Assembly: GCA_002842045.1 (NCBI GenBank) | Contig: PHBX01000017.1 | Location: 1-64,000, forward strand | DNA length: 64,000 nucleotides | Origin: Chloroflexi bacterium HGW-Chloroflexi-3 | GTDB lineage: Bacteria; Chloroflexota; Anaerolineae; Anaerolineales; Anaerolineaceae | Reading direction: 5' to 3' | Shown here: positions 34,982 to 44,593 of the stretch, piece after piece | How positions within the stretch are numbered: position 1 is the first letter of the stretch | Layout of the letters: each line of letters starts with the position of its first letter | The notes under the pieces: generated by a model | Seen by the model: only the letters and a program-made list of their open reading frames with translations | Told to the model about the DNA's origin: nothing | Databases searched by the model: none | Made by a program: the position numbers and the translations under genes

Positions 34982-37207
34982 CTAAACCTGCCATAACAAG
35001 TTGGATGGCTCTTGCTCAGGTTTTACCTGTAATCGTTCTTTCAAGAAGGTATTGCGTAAAGCAATTTTATTGTTACGCACAGCCATACCAATCGATTTTT
35101 TATCCCCCACCATCACCACCAGCTTTCTGGCGCGGGTTACAGCCGTATAAAGAAGATTGCGCTGCAACATCATATAATGCTGCATCAATAAAGGAATGAT
35201 CACCACCGGAAATTCAGACCCTTGAGATTTGTGAATGCTGATGGCATAAGCATGCACTAACTCGTCTAATTGTACTGTCTCACAGGGCACCAGTCGTTCA
35301 TCAAAATTGACCATCACAATATGGTTTTCTGTATCAATGCTGACGATCATTCCCAGATCTCCATTAAAAATCTGGCGGTCATAATCATTGCGGATTTGCA
35401 TTACCCGATCACCAACTCTGAAAACTCTTGAACCATGCCGGACTTCCGCTTTTCGTGGATCTTCCGGATTGAGGGCATTTTGTAACCTTTCATTCAATTC
35501 GGTCACCCCACTGGCTCCGCGATGCATGGGTGTCAGCACCTGGATATCCCGGATTGGGTCGAATCCAAATTTGTTCGGCACCCGCTGACTGACCAGATCT
35601 ACTACCCAATCCGCGGCTTTGATAGCGTCCGTCTCAGGGAATAAAAAGAAATCTGTCGAGTCTTTTGGAAATAATGGCATTTCACCGTTATTGATGCGGT
35701 GTGCATTCACAATGATGTAACTATCCTCCGCCTGCCTAAAAATTGTATCCAGGCGAATCACGGGGATTACATTACTTTCAATCAAATCACGTAATACATT
35801 ACCTGCTCCAACAGATGGCAACTGGTCCATATCACCCACAAACAGGATATGCGAACCCACTTCCACAGCATTGAGCAGATGATTCATTAACAAAATATCC
35901 ACCATGGAAGTTTCATCGATAATAATCAGATCAGCATCCAGCGGATTCTCACGATCACGGGCAAAATTAACACCTTCTGATGGAGTAAACTCCAACAAAC
36001 GATGGATGGTTTTTGCCTGTAATCCTGTAGTTTCACTTAATCGTTTGGCTGCCCGGCCAGTGGGAGCCGCCAACAACACAGATGCATGCCGATCTTTCAG
36101 GAGTTGAATGATCGATCCGGTGATCGTGCTTTTTCCCGTGCCGGGACCACCCGTAAGGACACTTATCTTTTCGGTTAATGCAGTCTGAATGGCGAGTTTC
36201 TGTTGAGTCGTCAATTGAATCTGACTGGAGCGATCCAGAACCGAAAAAGCTAACTGCCAATTCACTTTTTTAAATGTTCCCAACCGATCCAGATTGCTTT
36301 GCAAGATACGTAAGAGTTTGTTGGCAACACCTTTTTCAGCATGATAAAACGGGGGCAAATATAGAACTTCTTTATCTGCGATAATGGCTTCCTGTGCAAT
36401 CAGGTTTTCGATTTGAGCAGAACATAGTTCCATTGGCAGATCCAGTAAGGGAACTGTCTCTGCCAATAGTTGATCTGGGGTGGCAAAACAATGCCCCTCA
36501 TTACTCAGATTCCCCAGGGCATACAACAATCCGGTTTGAATCCGCTCCGGTGAATCCATGGCCAGCCCTAATTTTTGAGCAATCTGGTCAGCTGTTTTAA
36601 AGCCTACACCAAAAATATCGCGTGCCAATTGGTAAGGAGTTTCCCGCACCACCTGAATTGATTTTTCACCATATTGCTTATAAATCTTGACTGCCAGGCT
36701 GGCGCTGACACCATGGCTTTGGAGAAACAGCATCACTTCCTTAATTTGTTGTTGCTCAATCCAGGCGGTGCCAATCAGATCCGCTTTGGAAGGCCCTATG
36801 CCAGGCACTTCCAGAATTTTTTCTGGGGTTTTATCCAGCACATCCAGCGTTTTTAATCCAAAAAAATCAACAATCTTTTTCGCTGTCACCGGTCCCACGC
36901 CCTTTATCAGGCCACTCCCCAAATACTTGCGGATTCCTTCCAATGTCGCCGGGTAGCGCACCTGATACGAACGTACTTCAAATTGACGTCCATATTGATG
37001 ATGATTGATCCACACCCCACTTAATACCAGATACTCACCAACTTGCACCCCAGCCAGTGCCCCAACCACCGTGACCGGTTGGATCTTTCCCTTTGGAAGA
37101 ATTTTCGCTATGGTGTAGCCATTTTCATCATTCTGAAATGTGATTCTTTCCAACACACCTTCCAGGGTTTGTGTCAAAAGTGAGTTGGCGTTATTTTCTC
37201 GTGTCAT
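34982..37207 (-). CDS. RecD2-type ATP-dependent DNA helicase
   Basis: 741 residues, longer than RecD of RecBCD. It has the N-terminal extension of RecD2 (OB-like region, then helix-hairpin-helix stretches VPGIGPSKADLIG and FGVGFKTADQIAQKLG). The helicase core follows with Walker A LTGGPGTGKST near 345, motif Ia GRAAKRL, Walker B IIDETSMVD, then VGDMDQLPSVGAGNVL, and near the end HAYAISIHKSQGSEFPVV and YTAVTRARKLV. RecD2 is a 5'-3' helicase in repair in species lacking RecBC. Stands alone. Confidence 0.95.
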   Translation of the reverse strand: MTRENNANSLLTQTLEGVLERITFQNDENGYTIAKILPKGKIQPVTVVGALAGVQVGEYLVLSGVWINHHQYGRQFEVRSYQVRYPATLEGIRKYLGSGLIKGVGPVTAKKIVDFFGLKTLDVLDKTPEKILEVPGIGPSKADLIGTAWIEQQQIKEVMLFLQSHGVSASLAVKIYKQYGEKSIQVVRETPYQLARDIFGVGFKTADQIAQKLGLAMDSPERIQTGLLYALGNLSNEGHCFATPDQLLAETVPLLDLPMELCSAQIENLIAQEAIIADKEVLYLPPFYHAEKGVANKLLRILQSNLDRLGTFKKVNWQLAFSVLDRSSQIQLTTQQKLAIQTALTEKISVLTGGPGTGKSTITGSIIQLLKDRHASVLLAAPTGRAAKRLSETTGLQAKTIHRLLEFTPSEGVNFARDRENPLDADLIIIDETSMVDILLMNHLLNAVEVGSHILFVGDMDQLPSVGAGNVLRDLIESNVIPVIRLDTIFRQAEDSYIIVNAHRINNGEMPLFPKDSTDFFLFPETDAIKAADWVVDLVSQRVPNKFGFDPIRDIQVLTPMHRGASGVTELNERLQNALNPEDPRKAEVRHGSRVFRVGDRVMQIRNDYDRQIFNGDLGMIVSIDTENHIVMVNFDERLVPCETVQLDELVHAYAISIHKSQGSEFPVVIIPLLMQHYMMLQRNLLYTAVTRARKLVVMVGDKKSIGMAVRNNKIALRNTFLKERLQVKPEQEPSNLLWQV

Positions 37208-37298
37208 GGATTGATCTTACCAAAGAAATGAAGTCGATGAAAGAAAAAATAGGAACAATTTCTCTATCAATCGTTCGTACCATCTTGACCATATCATT

Positions 37299-38045
37299 CT
37301 ATACATTATTGAATTTGTTTTTTTCTATCTCAAGCAAGCTAAGAATTTCCGGAATAAGAATCTTCCTCACACTTTGGAACTGTTTTGCGGATAATAGCGA
37401 GTTTAAATCCTCATTAATAATTGTCTGGTTCACATTTTTTCGAATGAAATTAATTAATTTTTCTAAATATTTATCCACAGGGGATCCTGTTCGTTCGGTT
37501 ATTACTTTCAGATTGTATTGATAACCCTTCATAAAAAAATGATGGATATCATAAATATCCCTACCAGCTATAGATTGGTGTTGTTCATAACGATCCATTA
37601 CTGCAACCAGTTTATTTGCGAACATGGTCTCGATCGTCTGACTATTGATTAACCTGTCAATTTCAGGAAAATAATGAACTTTATATTGATTCGCAGAAAC
37701 AAAATTTGTACTGGCGGAGACTTTCAATTTACTTCTCTTTTCAACATCATTTTTATATTTAACCTGAAAGAATAAAGATTTATCAAAAGCCAATTTTAGT
37801 TCTAAACCCAGACTAGAAAATATTTTATAAAATTTCTCACGAATACTATCAACATTCGATCCTGGTAAGACATCAAAATCCAAATCCACAGAAAACCGAT
37901 CCAGGTAACCTAACATGGCAGCACAAGTTCCACCCTTGAAAGCTAAGGATTGTGCCAGTAAAGGTTCATCAACAACTTCTATCAATAATCTATGTAACTG
38001 AGATTTGTGAATTACATCTTCTGGTCTAAGTTCGTATTCGGGCAT
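37299..38045 (-). CDS. abiEii: AbiEii-type nucleotidyltransferase toxin
   Basis: About 248 residues of the AbiEii/AbiGii toxin family. The motif LAFKGGTCAAML-(G)YLDRFSVDLDFDV contains the GG-T and the DLD catalytic pair of a minimal nucleotidyltransferase; later FANKLVAVMDR and GRDIYDIHHF are family motifs. AbiEii blocks growth, in studied members by nucleotidylating tRNA, and is paired with AbiEi. The ATG at 38045 has AGGAAGAG upstream and overlaps the antitoxin gene by 20 bp, consistent with coupled translation. Confidence 0.9.
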   Translation of the reverse strand: MPEYELRPEDVIHKSQLHRLLIEVVDEPLLAQSLAFKGGTCAAMLGYLDRFSVDLDFDVLPGSNVDSIREKFYKIFSSLGLELKLAFDKSLFFQVKYKNDVEKRSKLKVSASTNFVSANQYKVHYFPEIDRLINSQTIETMFANKLVAVMDRYEQHQSIAGRDIYDIHHFFMKGYQYNLKVITERTGSPVDKYLEKLINFIRKNVNQTIINEDLNSLLSAKQFQSVRKILIPEILSLLEIEKNKFNNV

Positions 38046-38571
38046 AACCAATCTCTTCCTGAATCAATGTGACTTTTCCAAAATCAATCAGCTCAACAAT
38101 ATCAAAATGGTAACGTGGATTGTAATAAAGTATATCCGCAACCGCTCTCTCAGTTGTTGCAAAAAAACTACCCCCTTGATCAACAATCCCTGCTGGGTGA
38201 TATAAAAAATCATCCTGCATTTGCCTGTACCGAAATACCCAATCCCCTATTTTTACCTTTTTCGATTTATTAGCAATAAATGTAAAATCGTACACAGTTT
38301 GGGAAATAATACCGGCTTGTGAAAGAATAGATTCGGTTGAAAGGTAGGTATAAGAATGTATGATAGATTTTCCCAAATCGATTGGATCTAACTCGTGAAT
38401 GGGAAGAACAGAATACAATCCTTTATAAACAGGATATAAAATACCTTTCTTTAGATACCGAGATATGATGATATGTAGATGGTGGCGGTCTTCAATATTC
38501 CATAGAATTGCCAGGTCATTCGTATGGAAAAGTTTTCGATTTATTTCTAGTAATTTATTTATCCTATACAT
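38026..38571 (-). CDS. abiEi: AbiEi-type antitoxin
   Basis: About 181 residues. N-terminal winged helix (residues 8-60: LFHTNDLAILWNIEDRHHLHIIISRYLKKGILYPVYKGLY) typical of AbiEi, followed by the C-terminal antitoxin domain with TYLSTESILSQAG and TERAVADILYYNP. AbiEi represses its own promoter and neutralises AbiEii, giving a type IV toxin-antitoxin pair linked to phage resistance. The ATG at 38571 lies inside a palindrome (38564-38581); the in-frame TTG upstream (38589) is less likely. Confidence 0.88.
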   Translation of the reverse strand: MYRINKLLEINRKLFHTNDLAILWNIEDRHHLHIIISRYLKKGILYPVYKGLYSVLPIHELDPIDLGKSIIHSYTYLSTESILSQAGIISQTVYDFTFIANKSKKVKIGDWVFRYRQMQDDFLYHPAGIVDQGGSFFATTERAVADILYYNPRYHFDIVELIDFGKVTLIQEEIGYARIRT

Positions 38572-38581
38572 TTTTGTATAG
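38564..38581. promoter_or_regulatory. palindrome at the AbiEi start codon (probable operator)
   Basis: Perfect inverted repeat CTATACA-TTTT-TGTATAG overlapping the AbiEi start codon. AbiEi proteins repress their own operon by binding inverted repeats in the promoter region, so this is the likely site. Confidence 0.65.
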
Positions 38582-38686
38582 AATAACACAACTCTAATAT
38601 AAAATCAACCACTGGCGATTGCTTTTCTTTATCAACCATAGAAAAAGGGAGATTATAATCCCCAATAAAATTGAATTAATAATTTC

Positions 38687-39274
38687 TCATCCTGCAGCTT
38701 GAATCAATACATCCCGAATCCCTGGCCGGATTAATCGCATTGTCAATTCCCCCATTTCTTTCGGTGTACGTGGCATATCCATTTGTAACCAACGGATACT
38801 CATCGCATATACGCTACCGGCAATACTGGCGATGACAAAGTCCCAGGTTGTATCTTCTATGGATGGATAAGGTGCCTGATTTAAAGATTGCTTGATGACA
38901 TCATAACAATACTTATGTAATTTATTCATCACAAGATTTGAAACTTCCGATTCAATTAACGAACGCAAAAATACAGCCTGATCGGCTACCTGTTCAAAAA
39001 ATTTCACCGCCATTTTCCCCTGAATAATTGAATCCAGATAGGGTTGCATGTCATCCTTAAAATTTTTATATATTGAATCCAGATAATCTTCTAAAACTTC
39101 TTCCTTATTGCGGTAATGCAAATAAAAGGTGGGACGGGATACCTGAGCCTGATCGGTGATTTCAGCAATAGAAATCCTGGTAAATGGCTTTTCCAGCATC
39201 AGGGATAATACCGCTTCCTGCAGCCATTTGCGAGTTCGTCGCACTCTCAAATCTGTGGAGTCTTTCGTTGACAT
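38687..39274 (-). CDS. TetR-family repressor
   Basis: 195 residues. N-terminal DNA-binding part: VRRTRKWLQEAVLSLMLEKPFTRISIAEITDQAQVSRPTFYLHYRNKEEVLEDYL, the standard TetR helix-turn-helix. The rest is a ligand-binding helical domain of the YcdC/AcrR-like (TetR_C_33-like) type without recognisable ligand residues. Divergent from the ABC cassette at 39413, so it probably controls it. A perfect palindrome lies between the start codons. Confidence 0.92.
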   Translation of the reverse strand: MSTKDSTDLRVRRTRKWLQEAVLSLMLEKPFTRISIAEITDQAQVSRPTFYLHYRNKEEVLEDYLDSIYKNFKDDMQPYLDSIIQGKMAVKFFEQVADQAVFLRSLIESEVSNLVMNKLHKYCYDVIKQSLNQAPYPSIEDTTWDFVIASIAGSVYAMSIRWLQMDMPRTPKEMGELTMRLIRPGIRDVLIQAAG

Positions 39275-39285
39275 TTTATTCCTTT

Positions 39286-39303
39286 CTGTAAATTTATTTA
39301 CAG
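39286..39303. promoter_or_regulatory. palindrome between TetR and the ABC cassette (probable operator)
   Basis: Perfect inverted repeat CTGTAAAT-TT-ATTTACAG, 12 bases upstream of the TetR start and 110 bases from the ABC cassette start. Size and position fit a TetR operator. Confidence 0.7.
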
Positions 39304-39412
39304 GTCAAAAAATCTCATTGGACGAGCATGATTGACATCTGCTTACGAAAATTCTAAGATATTTATACATAATAACACTTCATTTGTAAAATAAAAGACA
39401 GTAGTAAATTTA

Positions 39413-40126
39413 ATGATAGTAGCCAATAAAACCAGGTACATTCAACTGAAGAATGTATCCAAAACTTACTTTTCCCCAGCTGGAAATGTGAATGCCTTAC
39501 ATCAGGTAAATATGAGCATAGACCAGGGCTCATTTGTGGGTGTGATTGGCAAATCCGGCGCGGGAAAATCCACCCTGGTGAATGTTCTGACAGGTGTTGA
39601 TAGACTGACAGAAGGCGAACTCTGGATAGATGGCTTTCCACTTCATCATACCAGCCAGGAGAAAATAACCCATTGGCGGGGAAAGACGATGGGAGTTGTT
39701 TTTCAATCTTTTGAATTACTGAACCAGATTAGTATCCTGGATAATGTCCTGCTGCCATTGGATTTGTGTGGTAATTATTCACGAGCAAGCAGTGTAAAAC
39801 GTGCCATGCAGATCTTAGCTCAACTCGAAATTGCAGAACATGCCCAAAAACCTCCCGCTTCAATTTCTGGAGGACAACGCCAAAGGGTAGCCATTGCACG
39901 TGCATTAATCAATGATCCGCAAATCATTGTGGCAGATGAACCTACCGGATCATTAGATTCCCAAACCAGCATGGTTATCTTTAAAATATTCAAACAAATT
40001 GTTAAATCCGGAAAAACTGTGGTGATGGTTACCCACGATCAACAGCTGTTACCATTGTTTGATCATCTATTCTTATTAGTGGATGGCGTGATCAGGAAAG
40101 AAGCAAAAAGAGGGAAACATGCCTGA
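39413..40126 (+). CDS. ABC ATPase of a MacB-like efflux system (first)
   Basis: 237 residues: Walker A GKSGAGKST, signature ISGGQRQR, Walker B IIVADEPTGSLDS and H-loop VTHDQ, all standard for LolD/MacB-class ATPases. It is the first gene of a four-gene cassette, overlapping the second ATPase by 8 bp. An FtsX-type permease and an HlyD-type adaptor follow. The SD is weak at this start. Confidence 0.9.
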   Translation: MIVANKTRYIQLKNVSKTYFSPAGNVNALHQVNMSIDQGSFVGVIGKSGAGKSTLVNVLTGVDRLTEGELWIDGFPLHHTSQEKITHWRGKTMGVVFQSFELLNQISILDNVLLPLDLCGNYSRASSVKRAMQILAQLEIAEHAQKPPASISGGQRQRVAIARALINDPQIIVADEPTGSLDSQTSMVIFKIFKQIVKSGKTVVMVTHDQQLLPLFDHLFLLVDGVIRKEAKRGKHA

Positions 40127-40862
40127 CACGAATCAATTTCCACCTTTTATTAAATTATTGAATTTAAGCAAGATTTTTCAAGCTGCGTCCATGCAGTTTA
40201 TAGCATTGAGTGATATAACCACAGATTTTCATCAAAATGAATTTACAGCGGTTGTAGGCAGATCTGGTAGTGGAAAATCTACTTTGATGAATATGATCAC
40301 CGGAATTGATAAACCAACATCCGGAAGGGTCATCGTAAATGGCATTGAGATACATAGCCTTCCTGAAACCGATATGGCAAAATGGCGAGGTGAAAATCTG
40401 GGAATAGTTTTCCAGTTTTACCAATTAATACCTGTCTTATCTCTCTTGGAAAATGTCATGCTACCCATGCAGATCGCAGGTAAGTTCTCCCATACCGAGC
40501 GGTTAGATCGGGCTCAGAAATTACTAAACAAGGTGGGATTGCAAAAATATGCGCAAAAAAGACCTTATATGGTTTCTGGTGGGCAACAGCAAAGCACTGC
40601 CATTGCCAGGGCGTTGGCAAATGATCCGCCCATCCTTATCGCAGATGAACCAACCGGAAACCTGAGTTCGGGTGAAGCAGAAAAAATATTCAATATTTTC
40701 CAGACGCTCTCCTCCTCTGGGAAAACAATTATCATGGTTACACACGATGAAGACCTGGCAAAGCGTGCCAGACGGGTTTTGAAACTGGTTGATGGCAGAA
40801 TAGTCAGTGAGAAAAGGCAAGCATCTCCTCCATCTCTTGGGAATCCAGAGGTGAAACCGTGA
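40119..40862 (+). CDS. ABC ATPase of a MacB-like efflux system (second, with variant D-loop)
   Basis: 247 residues: Walker A GRSGSGKST and Walker B ILIADEPTGN are normal. The signature reads VSGGQQQSTAIAR instead of the usual SGGQQQR, and the D-loop is GNLSS rather than GNLDS. Both changes are at sites that contact ATP or the partner subunit. Having two ATPases for one permease suggests a heterodimer in which this half may be a weaker or degenerate ATPase. It overlaps its neighbours on both sides by a few bases, so the cassette is translationally coupled. Confidence 0.88.
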   Translation: MPDTNQFPPFIKLLNLSKIFQAASMQFIALSDITTDFHQNEFTAVVGRSGSGKSTLMNMITGIDKPTSGRVIVNGIEIHSLPETDMAKWRGENLGIVFQFYQLIPVLSLLENVMLPMQIAGKFSHTERLDRAQKLLNKVGLQKYAQKRPYMVSGGQQQSTAIARALANDPPILIADEPTGNLSSGEAEKIFNIFQTLSSSGKTIIMVTHDEDLAKRARRVLKLVDGRIVSEKRQASPPSLGNPEVKP

Positions 40863-43246
40863 GACCGCGTTGGAAGAAAGTGATAGCCGATTTTTGGGAA
40901 AATAAAGCACGCTCATTATTGATCATTGCGTCAATTTCCATCGGAATTTTCTCCGTTGGTGTGGTCGGTATAGGCTACTTTGTCATTCCGGAAAGTATAG
41001 TCGCCACCTATCTCTCCACCAATCCATCCAATATTCAAATCCAGACTGAACCCTTTGATGAAGATTTAGTAAAGACCATTCAACGAATCGATCGAGTTAA
41101 AGATGTCATCGGTAGAACCACCATTTCGGCTAAAGTTAAACATCCTGAGAGTGGTGATTGGATGACCTTCAGCATGATTGCCATGGATGATTTATCTGAT
41201 CAACATTTAAAAATTCTTACCCCCGCAAGTGGAAAAACCTATCCGGATGATAAAGAAATTCTGATCACAGAAGGTTCGTTGGAGACATTACCGGTAGTAA
41301 CAGGTTCCAGCATTTTAATTGAACTGAGTGATGGCACGCAAAGGGAAATAAAAGTTGCCGGCACAGTATTTGACTATAGCTCGGATCTCGCCATCACGTT
41401 CAATGAACGCATAGGATTTACTTCGCTTGATACCCTGGAATATTTGTACCAACCCAAAAAATATAATGATCTTATTCTTACAGTCAATGGTGATCAAAAC
41501 GACCTGACAAACATAGAAGAGGTTGCCAAACTGGTCAGTGAAGAAATAGAAAACAGCGGGCGCAGGATCCTTAATCAATCCGTAAACCTTTCCACCGATC
41601 AACCATATGCCAACTATACTAATGCCATCGCTGTGATTATTGGATTTATTGGCGTCTTCATCCTGATTTTAAGTAGTGCCTTAATTATCAACACCATGAA
41701 TTCTCTCATGGCGCAACATATTCGCCAGATTGGGGTGATTAAGCTGGTGGGCGGGCAACGCAATCAGATCATTGGTATGTATCTCGCTTTGGTGGTTTTC
41801 TTCAGCCTGATTTCTCTTATCATCGCAATTCCTGCCAGTGCTTACGTTGGTAGATTCATGTGTGCCAATATTCTGCCTGTGTTGAATGGCAGATTATTAA
41901 CCCCAAACTTATTTATCTATCTTCATGAAATCATCATCATTCAGACAATTGTCACGCTATTAATTCCAGTGTTAGCTGCCTTGAAACCAATCGTACAGGG
42001 AGCCAGTATCCCAATCCATAAAGCCCTGACATCGAATCTGATTAACCATGCCACAAGACCAGGCCGATTTGACCTGTGGTTGGACAATATTCGCAGCAAA
42101 GACGGCATCATCACGCTTGGTATTCGAAATACCTTCCGTCAGAAAGGCCGTCTGCTGTTAACCATATTCACTCTATCTCTCGGTTGTGCCATTTTTATTT
42201 CAGTTTTTAATGTGGAATTATCGCTAAATAAGCAGATTGAACGGGTCCTTCAATATAACCAATCAGATATTTTCATCAACATGGACCGAAACTACCCAAT
42301 CGAAGAGATAAATCACCAATTACGACAGGTACCCGGCGTTGTAATGTCAGAAGCCTGGATGGCTACTTCAGCGCTTTTAAAAACCACCAGCACAACCGAA
42401 AATGTATTACTGGTGGGTCCACCGCAAAACAGTGCATTGGTGGAAAAGGTTGTAAATGTTGGGCGATGGGTGCGACCAGGTGAGCGATACACACTCGTGG
42501 TAAACGATGCTTTCTGGAACAACTATCCCGAACTAAAACCTGGAGATCAAATTGTTCTGGACATCAAAGGAGAGGAAGATTACTGGACAGTAGTAGGAAT
42601 CTTCCATTACACCGGATTGGATCAAAAATATGCATTTACTTCTCACGACAACCTGGCAGAAATTCTGAACTCACCTTCCCATGCCATATCCTATCGGGTT
42701 GTAACCCGTGAGCATGATCTCGCCTATCAAATGAAGATCGCGAACGTAATTGATGAGCATCTGACTTCATCCGGTTACAAGGTAAAGTCAATTACAGCCC
42801 GTGAAGAGATTGTGAAACAGGGTCTTGAAAAGATTCAGGTATTAATTTATGTCTTGTTATTTCTCTCAGTACTAACAGGCATTGTGGGAGGTATAGGTCT
42901 GAGTGGAACCCTGGGCTTAAATGTATTGGAAAGAACTGCTGAAATCGGAATTTTGCGGGCAATTGGGGCATATGATGCCGTTATCACCCGCCTGGTTACT
43001 TTTGAGAGTTTGTTTATCGGATTGACCAGCTATGTCATTGGTATTCTGGCATCCCTGCCTATCTCTTTTGTATTGACCAACCTTGTCAATCAGGCGATTT
43101 TTGGCGCTGAATCGAAATTTGTCATCACCCCCAAAGGCATGATCTTGTGGTTTTTCATTTTAATCATTTTGTCGCTGGTTGCCAGTTACATTCCTGCTCG
43201 TAATGCTGCCCGACTCACCATCCGGGAGGTATTGGCTTATGAATAA
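40859..43246 (+). CDS. FtsX-type ABC permease (MacB-like, two-module)
   Basis: 795 residues with one N-terminal anchor, large extracytoplasmic regions and two FtsX modules (helices at about 255-370 and 660-795). Motifs IRQIGVIKLVGGQRNQIIGMYL and ERTAEIGILRAIGAYDAVITRL are the typical cytoplasmic loops of FtsX/MacB permeases; the end is the conserved IPARNAARLTIREVLAYE. The GTG start overlaps the second ATPase (GTGA). Exports a drug, peptide or lipid, with the adaptor downstream. Confidence 0.9.
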   Translation: MRPRWKKVIADFWENKARSLLIIASISIGIFSVGVVGIGYFVIPESIVATYLSTNPSNIQIQTEPFDEDLVKTIQRIDRVKDVIGRTTISAKVKHPESGDWMTFSMIAMDDLSDQHLKILTPASGKTYPDDKEILITEGSLETLPVVTGSSILIELSDGTQREIKVAGTVFDYSSDLAITFNERIGFTSLDTLEYLYQPKKYNDLILTVNGDQNDLTNIEEVAKLVSEEIENSGRRILNQSVNLSTDQPYANYTNAIAVIIGFIGVFILILSSALIINTMNSLMAQHIRQIGVIKLVGGQRNQIIGMYLALVVFFSLISLIIAIPASAYVGRFMCANILPVLNGRLLTPNLFIYLHEIIIIQTIVTLLIPVLAALKPIVQGASIPIHKALTSNLINHATRPGRFDLWLDNIRSKDGIITLGIRNTFRQKGRLLLTIFTLSLGCAIFISVFNVELSLNKQIERVLQYNQSDIFINMDRNYPIEEINHQLRQVPGVVMSEAWMATSALLKTTSTTENVLLVGPPQNSALVEKVVNVGRWVRPGERYTLVVNDAFWNNYPELKPGDQIVLDIKGEEDYWTVVGIFHYTGLDQKYAFTSHDNLAEILNSPSHAISYRVVTREHDLAYQMKIANVIDEHLTSSGYKVKSITAREEIVKQGLEKIQVLIYVLLFLSVLTGIVGGIGLSGTLGLNVLERTAEIGILRAIGAYDAVITRLVTFESLFIGLTSYVIGILASLPISFVLTNLVNQAIFGAESKFVITPKGMILWFFILIILSLVASYIPARNAARLTIREVLAYE

Positions 43247-43310
43247 AATAACTTTTTCTCTATTTGGGATCCATGAATGGAAATTACTGAAGGAAGAATT
43301 GGAGGGAAGC

Positions 43311-44489
43311 ATGTATAAAAAAATTATATTGACCATCACAATATTGGGATTATCCATACTTTTAGGAGCGTGTGATACCTTTACGGCGATTACTACTCGC
43401 CAGGCTACACCGGTTGTTTATGATTCTGTTAAAGAAGATACATCCGGCTTGATCATTGCGGAAGGTGAAGTTGTTCCCAAAAACGATATTCAAATCATCT
43501 CAACCTCGAATGGCCAAGTATTGGAGGTTCTGGTTGAAGAGGGTCAAACCGTAGAGCCAGGACAGGTGATTCTCCGCCTGGAAACCCCGGTACAATTGTT
43601 GGCTGAAATGAAATCTTCTCAACTGGATCAATTAAAGGCCCAACAAGCGATGGATGATTTACTGTTATACGGGAATCTCCAGAAACAAAAAGCTTATCAA
43701 AGGGTATTGGACGCGCAAACAGCCAGAAGAGCTGCGCTGGCAGCCTGGGATGCATTCGATGAGGATCAATATGATGAAGACCTGGAAGCGGTCAAGGAAG
43801 ATGTCATTGATGCCAGAAAAGAATTGGAAGATGCCATAGAAGACCTGAAAGATTTCTTGGTTCTTGAGGAAGACAATCCACAAAGAATGAACCGCCAGGA
43901 GGATGTGGATGAAGCTCAATTAGACTTGAATGAATTAGAGCGCGAACAGGCCGCACTGGAACAGACACACGAGCAGCTTCAATTGAGCCTGGCACTTACA
44001 AAAGCACAAGAAGAAACAGCCTGGCATGAGTATCGAAAATTCAAACAACAAGATGTTCCGGATGACCAATTTAAATTAGCGGAAGAACAGCTTGCCACCG
44101 CTAACGCAAGAATGGATGCGATTGAGGGGTCGATCGCAGATTTTGAAATTACCACGCCGATTGAAGGCATATTGGTTAAACTAGATGTTCAGGAAGGTGA
44201 ATGGATTTACGCCGGGCAAATGCTTGCAGTCATCGCTGATTTTTCCACCTGGTATGTCGAGAGTACCGATACAAACGAGCTTGAAATTGTCGATGTCCAG
44301 CTCGGAGATACTGTGACATTGGAATTTGATGCCTTTCCGGATGAGACAGTGCGCGGTAGGGTCATTGAAATTAAAGATTTCCCTGTTATGAAATACAACG
44401 ATGTAATTTATCCTATACGCATTGAATTAGTAGATAATGAGCTGAAGTTACGCTGGAAAATGACCGCGATAATAAAAATTGAAAGGTAG
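43311..44489 (+). CDS. HlyD/MacA-type adaptor lipoprotein
   Basis: About 392 residues. Lipoprotein signal MYKKIILTITILGLSILLGAC with lipobox LGAC. The mature part has a barrel-sandwich lipoyl-like half-motif GQVLEVLVEEGQTVEPGQVILRL, a long coiled-coil hairpin (about 105-255, with Glu/Gln/Leu heptads) and the returning strand ITTPIEGILVKLDVQEGEWIYAGQMLAVI, as in MacA/HlyD. The frame continues upstream into the permease gene, but GGAGGG at 43302-43307 serves ATG 43311 and the signal peptide starts there. It links the FtsX permease to the cell surface; no outer-membrane factor is present, as expected for a monoderm. Confidence 0.9.
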   Translation: MYKKIILTITILGLSILLGACDTFTAITTRQATPVVYDSVKEDTSGLIIAEGEVVPKNDIQIISTSNGQVLEVLVEEGQTVEPGQVILRLETPVQLLAEMKSSQLDQLKAQQAMDDLLLYGNLQKQKAYQRVLDAQTARRAALAAWDAFDEDQYDEDLEAVKEDVIDARKELEDAIEDLKDFLVLEEDNPQRMNRQEDVDEAQLDLNELEREQAALEQTHEQLQLSLALTKAQEETAWHEYRKFKQQDVPDDQFKLAEEQLATANARMDAIEGSIADFEITTPIEGILVKLDVQEGEWIYAGQMLAVIADFSTWYVESTDTNELEIVDVQLGDTVTLEFDAFPDETVRGRVIEIKDFPVMKYNDVIYPIRIELVDNELKLRWKMTAIIKIER

Positions 44490-44593
44490 GTGACCTCAAA
44501 GTTTTTCTTTATTACTTACAACCCTGATGAAATAAATTGACAATGATGCTCCGGCATGTTATTCTCGCATTATTAGAAATTAGGGAGATTTAT

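Noticed and set aside
43179..43310. Longer N-terminus for the HlyD-type lipoprotein
   Set aside because: The lipoprotein signal begins at ATG 43311 with its own SD; upstream residues overlap the permease end in another frame.
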